From assembly GCA_964515055.1 (NCBI GenBank), contig CAZEUG010000035.1, positions 1-15,581 of the forward strand: 15,581 nt of DNA, read 5' to 3'. A program made the position numbers and the translations under genes. Position 1 is the first letter of the stretch; each line of letters starts with the position of its first letter. Below the pieces are notes generated by a model. The model was not told where the DNA came from, did no database searches, and saw only the letters and a program-made list of their open reading frames with translations. Positions 5,548 to 13,200 of this stretch are shown in pieces. Source of the stretch: QAMX01 sp964515055 (GTDB lineage: Bacteria > Bacillota > Clostridia > Oscillospirales > QAMX01).

Positions 5548-8172
5548 TTAATTTTCCGTGGAATCTGTTGATTCTTCGCCGTTTTTGTCGATTTCGATTG
5601 CATTTTCCAAAATCGTCTCATTTTCGGCCGTTTGGACTTCCTCAATTTCCTCAGATGGTTTGTCATCCGAATCTTCTTTCGGTGCCGGAGCCAGACCGAT
5701 GACGCGTTCGCCGGCCTGCGTCCGCATAATGATAACGCCCTGCGAGTTGCGGCCGCAGACGCGCACGGCAGACAGCTCCGTCCGGATGGTGGTGCCCTCG
5801 CTCGTCACGATGAACACGCCGCTGTCCGGTTTGCAGATCATCATGCCGGCCAGCGTGCCGGTTTTCTCCGTCAGCTGGTGCATGACAACACCCTTCCCCC
5901 CGCGGTGATGCGTCGGGAACCGGTCTTCCCCGGTCAGCTTGCCGTAGCCGTTTTCCGTCAGCGTCAGGACATAATCGCCCGGCCGAACAACGGATGCGCC
6001 GACAACCTCATCGCCCTCGTCCATGCGGATTCCGATGACACCGGCAGCCGTTCGACCCATGGCGCGGACGGCGGATTCCGCAAAGCGGACGGACTGGCCG
6101 TTCTTCGTGCCGAGCAGGATGTCGTTCGAGCCGTCTGTCAGGAGGACGCTGATCAGCTGATCCTCTTCGCCGAGCGTCAGCACGCGCAGACCGGATTTCC
6201 GGAACGACCGGATTTCCGAGACGGACAGACGCTTGACAATGCCGCTCTTTGTGACCATGACCATGTACTGCTCCTCCGACGAGCTTTCGCCGATGTGGAG
6301 CATGGTGGTGACATGTTCACCCTGGTCGAGCTGGAGCAGGTTGATGATATTGGTGCCCTTGGCGGTGCGCCCGGCCTCCGGAATCTGATAGCCCTTCATG
6401 CGGAAAACGCGTCCGGCGTCCGTGAAGAACAGGATATAATCGTGTGTTCCGGCGACAAACAGCGTGTCCGCCGTATCCTCGTCGCGGATGGTCATGCCGG
6501 AAACGCCCTTGCCGCCGCGCCGCTGGACACGATAGGTATCGGCGGGCAGACGCTTGATGTAGCCGAGCCGCGTCAGCGTGTAGACGCAGGTTTCCTGCTT
6601 GATGAGATCCTCGACGTCGATTTCATTGTCAACGGCCTCGATCACCGTCCGACGCTTGTCGGAGAAGCGGGACCTGATCTCGTTCATTTCCTTCTTCAGG
6701 ATTTCGCACATATGTGCCTCGTTGCCGATGATGAGGCGGCATTCGCGGATAATGGCCACTTTTTCGGCCAGTTCCTTCTCGATTTTGTCAACGCCCAGTC
6801 CGGTGAGCTGACCGAGCGTCATGGCCACGATGGCTGATGCCTGCTCTTCGGTCAGACCGACGGTGTTGTCGGCCTCATCGTCATACGCGTCACCGCGGCG
6901 GAGCAGGTTGGAGACATCCTCACCGGAGAAGCGCGCCATCAACGCCTGCTTCGCGTCATTGACGGAGGCGGAGGCGCGGATGATGTGGACGACCTCGTCG
7001 ATGTGATCGACGGCAATGCGCAGACCCTGCAGGATGTGTGCCCGCGCCATGGCCTGCTCCAGATCGAACTTTGTCCGGCGGAGGAGGACTTCCTTCTGGT
7101 GGGCGATGTAGTAGGAGAGCGCTTCGCGCAGCGTCAGCACCTTCGGCGTATTATCGACAATGGCGAGCATATTGACGGCAAACGTGTCCTGCAGCTGCGT
7201 ATACTGGTAGAGCTGGTTCAGAACGACGTTCGCGTTGGCGCTGCGGGACAGCTCAATGACCACGCGCATCCCGTTGCGGTTCGATTCGTCGCGGATGGCG
7301 GTGATGCCCTCCACGCGTTTTTCCTTGACGAGTGTGCCAATCGATTCGCAGAGCTTTGCCTTGTTGACCATGTACGGGATTTCCGTGACGATGATGCGGC
7401 TCTTGCCGGACGGCTCCTCCTGGATTTCCGTGCGTGCGCGCACCTTGATGTGGCCACGGCCGGTCGCATAGGCGGAGCGGATGCCGGACATACCGAGAAT
7501 GATGCCGCCGGTCGGGAAGTCCGGCCCCTTGATGTGCTGCATCAGCTCATCCATCCCGGCATCCGGGTTGTCGAGCAGGCAGATGGCGCCGTCAATGACC
7601 TCGCCCAGATTGTGCGGCGGAATGTTGGTCGCCATGCCGACGGCGATACCGACGGAGCCGTTGACCAGAAGGTTTGGGAAGCGGGACGGCAGAACGGTCG
7701 GCTCTTTCAGACGGCCATCGAAGTTCGGCATGAACTCGACGGTATTCTTTTCGATGTCGCGGAGCATTTCCAGGCTGAGCTTTTGCAGACGGGCTTCCGT
7801 GTAACGGTAGGCAGCCGGTGGGTCACCATCGACGGAACCGAAGTTGCCGTGCCCATCCACCAGCGGATAGCGGAGCGAGAAATCCTGTGCCAGACGAACC
7901 ATGGCATCATAGACGGAGGAATCCCCGTGCGGATGGTACCGGCCGAGCACGTCACCGACGGCGGTAACGGATTTGCGGTACGGCTTATCCGGCGTCAGCC
8001 TGGTCTCATGCATCGTATACAGGATGCGGCGCTGAACCGGCTTCAACCCGTCCCGGACATCCGGCAGTGCGCGGCTGATGATGACGCTGACGGCGTATTC
8101 CATGAACGATTTCTTGACTTCGCGCTCAATATCGACGTCTATGACTTTCTGATTTTCAAAATCAAATTCCAT
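5548..8172 (-). CDS. gyrA: DNA gyrase subunit A
   Basis: The 874-residue subunit breaks and rejoins DNA during negative supercoiling. The catalytic tyrosine is Tyr124 (YRYTEARL). The quinolone region HPHGDSSVYD keeps Ser85 and Asp89, equivalent to E. coli Ser83 and Asp87, so it looks like the sensitive type at both. The GyrA box QRRGGKG is at 550-556 and starts the C-terminal beta-pinwheel, which identifies gyrase rather than ParC. About 24 residues at 416-439 (GEDVSNLLRRGDAYDDEADN...) look inserted between LMARF and GLTEEQA. A long acidic tail rich in Glu and Asp ends the protein. It follows gyrB by 54 bp; AGGA is about 14 bases before the ATG, a weak site. Confidence 0.98.
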   Translation of the reverse strand: MEFDFENQKVIDVDIEREVKKSFMEYAVSVIISRALPDVRDGLKPVQRRILYTMHETRLTPDKPYRKSVTAVGDVLGRYHPHGDSSVYDAMVRLAQDFSLRYPLVDGHGNFGSVDGDPPAAYRYTEARLQKLSLEMLRDIEKNTVEFMPNFDGRLKEPTVLPSRFPNLLVNGSVGIAVGMATNIPPHNLGEVIDGAICLLDNPDAGMDELMQHIKGPDFPTGGIILGMSGIRSAYATGRGHIKVRARTEIQEEPSGKSRIIVTEIPYMVNKAKLCESIGTLVKEKRVEGITAIRDESNRNGMRVVIELSRSANANVVLNQLYQYTQLQDTFAVNMLAIVDNTPKVLTLREALSYYIAHQKEVLLRRTKFDLEQAMARAHILQGLRIAVDHIDEVVHIIRASASVNDAKQALMARFSGEDVSNLLRRGDAYDDEADNTVGLTEEQASAIVAMTLGQLTGLGVDKIEKELAEKVAIIRECRLIIGNEAHMCEILKKEMNEIRSRFSDKRRTVIEAVDNEIDVEDLIKQETCVYTLTRLGYIKRLPADTYRVQRRGGKGVSGMTIRDEDTADTLFVAGTHDYILFFTDAGRVFRMKGYQIPEAGRTAKGTNIINLLQLDQGEHVTTMLHIGESSSEEQYMVMVTKSGIVKRLSVSEIRSFRKSGLRVLTLGEEDQLISVLLTDGSNDILLGTKNGQSVRFAESAVRAMGRTAAGVIGIRMDEGDEVVGASVVRPGDYVLTLTENGYGKLTGEDRFPTHHRGGKGVVMHQLTEKTGTLAGMMICKPDSGVFIVTSEGTTIRTELSAVRVCGRNSQGVIIMRTQAGERVIGLAPAPKEDSDDKPSEEIEEVQTAENETILENAIEIDKNGEESTDSTEN

Positions 8173-8226
8173 ATGATTTCTGTTGATCCTTTCAAAAATC
8201 GGGAATCGGAAATTGGGCGAACCCGG

Positions 8227-10134
8227 TTAAATATCCAGATTTTCCACGTATTTTGCGTTGGCTTCGATGTATTCTCTGCGGGGGCCGACCTCGTCACCCA
8301 TCAGCATGGTAAACATCTGATCGGCTGCGACGGCGTCGGACAGCTCCACGCGCAGCAGCGTCCGGTGCTTCGGATCCATGGTGGTCTCCCAGAGCTGCTC
8401 GGCGTCCATTTCACCGAGACCCTTGTACCGCTGAATGTCCTCGTCCTTGAACGGGCCGTTTTCCTCCAGCAGGGTGGTGAATTCCTTTTCGTTGTACGCG
8501 TACCAGATTTTCTTGCCCTTGGTCAGCTTATACAGCGGCGGCTGCGCGATGTAGATGTAGCCGCCCTCGACCGCCGGGCGCATGAACCGGTAGAAGAACG
8601 TCAGCAGCAGGCAGCGAATGTGCATTCCGTCGACGTCGGCATCGGCCATGATGATGATTTTATGATACCGGAGCTTCTGCGGGTCAAAGTCCGCACCGAT
8701 TCCGGCACCCAGCGCCAGAATAATCGGCGACAGCTTGTCGTTGCCGTAGATCTTATCGACACGCGCCTTTTCGACGTTCAGCATTTTGCCCCACAGCGCC
8801 AGGATGGCCTGATACTTGGAGTCGCGCCCCTGCTTCGCGCTGCCCGCTGCCGAGTCGCCCTCGACGATGTAGAGCTCTGTCTTGGCGGGGTCGCGCTCCT
8901 GACAGTCGGCCAGCTTGCCCGGCAGGTTGCCGGATTCGAGCACGGACTTCCGGCGCGTATTTTCCCGCGCCCTGCGGGCGGCTTCTCTTGCGCGGGAGGC
9001 ATCCACGGCCTTCGAAAGAATCGCCTTGCTGACGGCCGGATTTTCTTCCAGGAAGGCTTCCAGCTTGTCGTTGATAATGCCCTCCACGAGCGTCCGGATT
9101 TCGGAGTTGCCGAGCTTCGTCTTGGTCTGACCTTCGAACTGTGCATCCGTCAGCTTGACGCTGATGACGGCGGAAAGCCCCTCGCGGACATCCTCGCCCA
9201 GCAGGTTCTTGTCATCCGATTTCAGAAAATTGCGCTTTCTGGCGTAGTCGTTGATGACCTTGGTCAGCGCATTTTTGAAGCCCAGCTCATGCATACCGCC
9301 CTCGCCCGTATGGATGTTGTTGGCGAAGGAAAGGATGTTTTCGTTATAGCTGGCGTTGTATTGCAATGCAATTTCGGCAAAAGAGGTATCCTTTGATCCG
9401 GAAACATAGATGACGTCCGGGTGCAGAACCTCCTTCCCCTTGTTCAGAAATTCGACAAACGAGCAGATGCCGCCCTCGTAGAAGAGATCGGATTCCTTTC
9501 GCTCCTCCTCGCGTTCATCGGCCAGGATGATGCGGATGCCGCGGTTCAGAAACGCCTGTTCTCTCAGGCGGGAGAGGAGCGTTTCATAGTCGAATACGGT
9601 TTCCTCGAAGATCTCCGGATCCGGCTGGAACGTGACCTTCGTACCGCGGTGCTCGCTTTCGCCGATTTTTTTCAGCGGGAAGCAGGGGATACCGCGCTGG
9701 TAGCGCTGCATCATGACGGACTGGCCGTCAAAGTTGGTTTCGACCTCCAGCCATTCCGACAGCGCGTTGACGACGCTTGCGCCGACGCCGTGCAGACCGC
9801 CGGCGACCTTGTACCCGCCGCCGCCGAATTTACCGCCCGCGTGCAGGACGGTATACACGACTTCCACCGTGGAAATGTGCAGCTTTTCATTTTCACCGGT
9901 CGGGATGCCGCGGCCGTTGTCGGTGACGCGGATGGCGTTTCCCGGCAGGATGGTGACGGTGATGGTATCACAGGCACCCGCCAGTGCCTCATCGATGGCG
10001 TTATCGACGATTTCATACACGAGATGATGCAGACCACGCACGGAAGTGGTGCCGATGTACATACCGGGACGCTTCCGGACGGCCTCCAGGCCTTCGAGTA
10101 CCTGGATTTGTTTCTCATCATATTGTTCGATCAT
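8227..10134 (-). CDS. gyrB: DNA gyrase subunit B
   Basis: The 635-residue ATPase subunit pairs with GyrA. The GHKL ATP site is visible as EIVDNAIDE (Glu41 catalytic), DNGRGIP (72-78) and GGLHGVGAS (112-120), with the transducer lysine in QTKTKLGN (Lys340). The Toprim domain has VEGDSAAG (Glu425) and DADVDG (Asp498, Asp500), then QPPLYK and the closing QRYKGLGEM motif (568-576). Where many gyrases have LPLRGK, this one reads LALWGK (445-450); Trp there is, as I recall, common in related Clostridia. There is no long Gram-negative-type insertion. GGAGG lies 6 bases before the ATG, within a small palindrome. Confidence 0.98.
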   Translation of the reverse strand: MIEQYDEKQIQVLEGLEAVRKRPGMYIGTTSVRGLHHLVYEIVDNAIDEALAGACDTITVTILPGNAIRVTDNGRGIPTGENEKLHISTVEVVYTVLHAGGKFGGGGYKVAGGLHGVGASVVNALSEWLEVETNFDGQSVMMQRYQRGIPCFPLKKIGESEHRGTKVTFQPDPEIFEETVFDYETLLSRLREQAFLNRGIRIILADEREEERKESDLFYEGGICSFVEFLNKGKEVLHPDVIYVSGSKDTSFAEIALQYNASYNENILSFANNIHTGEGGMHELGFKNALTKVINDYARKRNFLKSDDKNLLGEDVREGLSAVISVKLTDAQFEGQTKTKLGNSEIRTLVEGIINDKLEAFLEENPAVSKAILSKAVDASRAREAARRARENTRRKSVLESGNLPGKLADCQERDPAKTELYIVEGDSAAGSAKQGRDSKYQAILALWGKMLNVEKARVDKIYGNDKLSPIILALGAGIGADFDPQKLRYHKIIIMADADVDGMHIRCLLLTFFYRFMRPAVEGGYIYIAQPPLYKLTKGKKIWYAYNEKEFTTLLEENGPFKDEDIQRYKGLGEMDAEQLWETTMDPKHRTLLRVELSDAVAADQMFTMLMGDEVGPRREYIEANAKYVENLDI

Positions 10135-10136
10135 TG

Positions 10137-10151
10137 AAAACCTCCGGTTTT
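10137..10151 (-). promoter_or_regulatory. Palindrome containing the gyrB ribosome-binding site
   Basis: AAAACC-TCC-GGTTTT is a perfect inverted repeat whose minus-strand reading contains the gyrB GGAGG. The 12-base core AACCGGAGGTTT is identical to the one at the dnaN ribosome-binding site (12916-12927). If it folds, it would partly hide the site, but the three-base loop is tight. Confidence 0.4.
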
Positions 10152-10181
10152 ATTTCGGTTCGCTTCTGCAAACCCGATGGG

Positions 10182-10421
10182 TCAGCGGTCGTTTCGCCTG
10201 GCAATGGTCTGAGAGGAAACGGCAGAGAGATAGATTCGCCCGTCTGAGCAGACGACGAAGGATTTCGGCAGTTCATCGCTGACATTCACGACTTTTTTCT
10301 GTTTTTCAGCCGCCGCCAGAAAGCCACGGCTGTTGGAGTTGACGGTTGCACGATCCAGATCGAATACGGCAATGATTTCGTCCGTCCGGACGACGGTGTC
10401 GGCGCCGAGGTGCAGGTACAT
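10182..10421 (-). CDS. remB: RemB/DUF370-type regulator
   Basis: The 79-residue protein matches the YaaB/RemB family: it begins MYLHLGADTVVRTDEIIAVFDLD, has the SRGFLAAAE segment and ends PKSFVVCSDGRIYLSAVSSQTI. The related RemA is a DNA-binding regulator of matrix and osmoprotection genes in Bacillus; RemB has a linked role. The place between recF and gyrB is the same as in B. subtilis, which supports the identity. It starts 16 bp after recF, with AGGGGG about 9 bases upstream, and precedes gyrB by 47 bp. The actual targets in this organism are unknown. Confidence 0.9.
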   Translation of the reverse strand: MYLHLGADTVVRTDEIIAVFDLDRATVNSNSRGFLAAAEKQKKVVNVSDELPKSFVVCSDGRIYLSAVSSQTIARRNDR

Positions 10422-10437
10422 GAAGATTTCCCCCTGC

Positions 10438-11556
10438 TCAGAGATCCTGTGTCTGAATGACCGTCCCGCCGCGGATTTTGAAGACGCGGCCCTTGGTGAT
10501 TTCCGTATAGCGGTCCATCGTGCAGCTGGAAATGATCACCTGTCCGGAGTTGATGCGGTTCAGAACGAAGTTCTGCCGGTCGGCATCGAGCTCGGACAGC
10601 ACGTCATCCAGAAGCAACACCGGGTATTCTCCGGTCTCCTCCTTGACGATGTCGCGTTCGGCCAGCTTGATGGAGAGAACGGCGGTGCGCGTCTGTCCCT
10701 GTGAGGCAAAGCCCTTGGCCGGTGTGCCGTTGATGAGGACATCGAAATCGTCCTTGTGCGGCCCGGTCAGGCAGATTTTCGAGGCGAGCTCAGCCTGATG
10801 ATGGCTTTTCTGGTGAATCCGGATGCATTCCGCCAGCTCCTCCGGCGAGGCGCCGGTGTCTTCGATGGTGGAAAGTGACTGGTATTTGATTTGCAGGTGA
10901 TCCTTCCCGCCGCTGATGGAGGACGCCATGGCGGCAGAATGCTCCTCTAACTGGCGAAGGTACTGATGACGGAAATTGATCAGCATGGCGCCGTGGACGG
11001 CGATCTGCTCGTTATAGGCGGGGAGCATCTCGATCATGGACGGCTTTTCCTCCAGCGAATGGAGCAGGCGGGACTTCATATCGAGTGCGCGGTTGTATTC
11101 CTGCAGGTGCAGCATATACTTCGGGCGGAGCTGGCTCAGCGCGATATCAATCATGCGGCGGCGGCGAACACTGGGGTCGCGCAGCAGGTTCATATCGTCC
11201 GGGCAGAAGAGAACGGTACGGAGCAGACCGATAAAGTCGGCGGCCTTCCGGATGGAAACACCGTTTTTCAGCACCTGCTTCCGCTCGGTCTGGCTCAGCG
11301 TGATTTCCAGCGCACAGCGACGATCGGCACCGGCCAGCGTCGTTTCAACCTTGGCAAAGCCGCAGCCGTGGGAAATCAGCTCCTTGTCCTTGGCCGGGCG
11401 AATCGGGCGGAGCGTCGAGATATAGAAAATGCTCTCGATCAGGTTGGTTTTTCCCTCGGCATTGTTGCCGAGAATGATGTTGACGGACGGATGGAGGTTG
11501 ATGACCTCATTTTCGTAGTTTCTGTAGTTTAACAGTCGAAGTTCAGTGATCGTCAT
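10438..11556 (-). CDS. recF: DNA replication and repair protein RecF
   Basis: The 372-residue SMC-like ATPase helps load RecA at single-strand gaps. Walker A is GNNAEGKT (30-37), the signature motif is SQGQTRTAVLSIKLAE (about 285-300) and Walker B is LLLDDVLSELD (about 314-324). I chose the ATG at 11556 because MTITELRLLNYRNY is the family's normal N-terminus and its ATG overlaps the stop of the S4 gene by 4 bp (ATGA). The open frame continues 28 codons upstream, but that part reads through the S4 gene. The middle, with basic RRRRMIDIALSQL, is as in other RecF proteins. Confidence 0.97.
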   Translation of the reverse strand: MTITELRLLNYRNYENEVINLHPSVNIILGNNAEGKTNLIESIFYISTLRPIRPAKDKELISHGCGFAKVETTLAGADRRCALEITLSQTERKQVLKNGVSIRKAADFIGLLRTVLFCPDDMNLLRDPSVRRRRMIDIALSQLRPKYMLHLQEYNRALDMKSRLLHSLEEKPSMIEMLPAYNEQIAVHGAMLINFRHQYLRQLEEHSAAMASSISGGKDHLQIKYQSLSTIEDTGASPEELAECIRIHQKSHHQAELASKICLTGPHKDDFDVLINGTPAKGFASQGQTRTAVLSIKLAERDIVKEETGEYPVLLLDDVLSELDADRQNFVLNRINSGQVIISSCTMDRYTEITKGRVFKIRGGTVIQTQDL

Positions 11557-11786
11557 ACGGCAGCATACCTCACGATATAGGACGTTGATTGATAGAGGAC
11601 GGTGTCCCCGTCCCGGAGCTTCTTTCCGCGCATCGTACACGGTTCCCCGTTGACGCAGACCTGCTCACCGGTGATGGCCAGCTTCGCCTCGCCGCCCGTG
11701 ATGACGGCACCGGAAAGCTTGAGAAATGCATCCAGACGGATAAAATCAGTGTGAATTTCAATGACAGTCGGTTGTTTTTCCTGCAT
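11553..11786 (-). CDS. yaaA: S4-domain RNA-binding protein YaaA
   Basis: This 77-residue protein is a single S4 domain: IRLDAFLKLSGAVITGGEAKLAITGEQVCVNGE followed by RGKKLRDGDTV, with the usual glycine and basic positions. Its place between dnaN and recF is that of B. subtilis yaaA. S4 domains bind structured RNA; the target of this family is not settled, and a role in ribosome assembly has been proposed. It starts 14 bp after dnaN and overlaps recF by 4 bp, so it is probably coupled to both. Confidence 0.93.
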   Translation of the reverse strand: MQEKQPTVIEIHTDFIRLDAFLKLSGAVITGGEAKLAITGEQVCVNGEPCTMRGKKLRDGDTVLYQSTSYIVRYAAV

Positions 11787-11800
11787 ATTTTTCCCGCCTT

Positions 11801-12907
11801 TCAGTTCAGCCGCACCGGGGCAATGATGTACTGATACGTTTCGCCCTCCGGCGGCTTGATCACAAACGGAGAGGATGGGGAGTTGAAGCAGAGGCGAATT
11901 TTTTCATCCTCGATGGCGTGGAGCGCATCGGACATGAATTTGTTGGAGAGGCCGATCTCGATCGGCTCGCATTCGCCTTCATAGCGGCATTCGTCGTACC
12001 CGGTGACGCGGGAGGAGACGTAGTTGAAGCGGATGATCCCGTCCTCAAAGCGGCAGCGGATGGAGTTCTTCACGCGGTCGGAATTCTTGACGTCCATTCG
12101 GGCGACACTTTCGGCGAACGCCTCACGGTCAACGGTGACACAGTTTGCGTGGGAGAACGTCAAAAAGTGCTCATATTTGATAAACTGACCCTCTAAAAGT
12201 CGGGTGACGAGTGCAGCCGATTCCGTCTGGACGGTCATGTGCTTTTTGGAAATCCGCAGCTTGACGGGCGATTCGTCCTTTTTCAGGAGCTTTTCGACTT
12301 CGCGGAGCGCACCGGATGGGACGATGAAGTTGAATTTCTTGTCTTTGTCATCGGTTTCATTGACGGGTTCCTGGCGGACGGCGAGGCGGGAGCTGTCGGA
12401 AGCGACGGCGCGGAAAACCATATCCGAGACTTCAAACAGCACACCGGTCAGCACCGGCTTTGTATCGAGAATGGAGACCGAGAAAACAGTCTGATTGATC
12501 ATGGAACGGAGCGTGGCGGAATCGATGGTCAGCCCTTCGCCGTTATCGACAACGGGCAGCTCCGGGAATTCGTCGTGCGGCATGGCGATCAGGTTGAAGC
12601 GGGCGATGCCGCAGCGGACGGAAATTTTGAAATCCTCGTCCACCTCGATGGAAACGACATCGTTTGGCAGCTTCTGGACGATATCCGTAAAGGTAGCGGC
12701 GTTGAAAACAGCGACGCCCGTCTCCGTAATCTCCGCTTCGACGATGCAGGTAATGCCGAGATCCAGGTTGAAGCCGGTAATGCGAAGGGTTTCATCCGCG
12801 CGGATCAGCAGACCCTCCAGTGCAGGGATGGTACTCTTGGAAGCAACGGCACGGCCGGCGGCGGAAATCGCCTCCTGCAGTGCGGCTTTGGTGCAGTTGA
12901 ATTTCAT
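11801..12907 (-). CDS. dnaN: DNA polymerase III beta subunit (sliding clamp)
   Basis: The 368-residue protein forms the dimeric ring that tethers DNA polymerase to DNA. It begins MKFNCTKAALQEAISAAGRAV and ends with the family-typical IAPVRLN, which corresponds to the MPMRL end of the E. coli clamp. Three repeated clamp folds of about 120 residues are expected and the length fits. FNLIAMPHDEFPELP near residue 105-119 is the conserved loop. GGAGG lies 11 bases before the ATG, a wide gap. It follows dnaA by 281 bp, the gap that holds the probable unwinding site and its promoter. Confidence 0.98.
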   Translation of the reverse strand: MKFNCTKAALQEAISAAGRAVASKSTIPALEGLLIRADETLRITGFNLDLGITCIVEAEITETGVAVFNAATFTDIVQKLPNDVVSIEVDEDFKISVRCGIARFNLIAMPHDEFPELPVVDNGEGLTIDSATLRSMINQTVFSVSILDTKPVLTGVLFEVSDMVFRAVASDSSRLAVRQEPVNETDDKDKKFNFIVPSGALREVEKLLKKDESPVKLRISKKHMTVQTESAALVTRLLEGQFIKYEHFLTFSHANCVTVDREAFAESVARMDVKNSDRVKNSIRCRFEDGIIRFNYVSSRVTGYDECRYEGECEPIEIGLSNKFMSDALHAIEDEKIRLCFNSPSSPFVIKPPEGETYQYIIAPVRLN

Positions 12908-12915
12908 GGTGTATC

Positions 12916-12949
12916 AAACCTCCGGTTGTCGGCCGGCGCAGGTCGCCGG
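12916..12949 (-). promoter_or_regulatory. dnaN leader: ribosome-binding palindrome and hairpin
   Basis: Two elements lie just before dnaN. AACCGGAGGTTT (12916-12927 on the minus strand) contains the GGAGG and is identical to 12 bases in the gyrB leader. Directly upstream, CCGGCG-5-CGCCGG (12933-12949) is a perfect GC-only stem. The stem ends about 10 bases before the GGAGG and could affect translation or RNA stability; this is inference. Confidence 0.4.
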
Positions 12950-13005
12950 GAAATAGCGTTCCGGGAGGAAAGCGAAACCGGTAGGCGCTTCTTTCTCTCT
13001 TCCCG

Positions 13006-13052
13006 TATTGTTTTATAGTCGTAGTCGTAGAGGCTGTCGAGCGTGTGGAAAA
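13006..13052 (-). other. Probable origin unwinding element with DnaA-trio-like repeats
   Basis: Read from dnaA towards dnaN (minus strand) there is a DnaA box TTTTCCACA (13044-13052), a GC-rich 13-base spacer, then CTA-CGA-CTA-CGA-CTA (13016-13030) and an AT-rich stretch TATAAAACAATA (13006-13017). DnaA-trios are triplets (3'-GAT-5' on one strand, CTA on the other) by which DnaA grips single-stranded DNA next to its boxes. The order and orientation match the B. subtilis-type unwinding system. Every second triplet here is CGA, so the match is imperfect. Confidence 0.7.
13012..13040 (-). promoter_or_regulatory. Predicted dnaN promoter
   Basis: TCGACA (13035-13040) and TATAAA (13012-13017) are separated by 17 bases on the minus strand, one and one mismatch from TTGACA and TATAAT. 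Transcription would start near 13005 and leave a leader of about 100 bases. The promoter overlaps the trio-like element completely and sits next to a DnaA box. Confidence 0.6.
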
Positions 13053-13200
13053 GTCTGGAAGTCCAGGGGAGACAAGGAAAAACCCGTCAACAGGGGGGTG
13101 TGGAAGAATTGCCGTCCCGGAATTTCGTTTCCACAGGCTGTTTTTTCAATGTGATCGGTGTGGAAATAAAAATGTGGAAGGTTGAGGATTATGTGGATGC
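13044..13200. promoter_or_regulatory. DnaA-box cluster between dnaA and dnaN
   Basis: Sites sharing TTCCACA are TTTTCCACA (13044-13052, minus), TCTTCCACA (13099-13107, minus), GTTTCCACA (13127-13135, plus), ATTTCCACA (13159-13167, minus) and CCTTCCACA (13173-13181, minus). A weaker GCATCCACA (13192-13200, minus) overlaps the dnaA stop codon. Only the first fits TTWTNCACA exactly. The density in a short non-coding gap next to dnaA supports this as the downstream lobe of oriC. Confidence 0.75.

Noticed and set aside
6985..9396. 803-codon open frame on the plus strand
   Set aside because: It lies antisense across gyrA and gyrB, whose motifs are complete. The translation is rich in Arg, Asp, His and Gly without domain character, as expected from the complement of GC-rich codons. 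Shorter plus-strand frames such as 5632-6837 and 289-1248 were rejected for the same reason.
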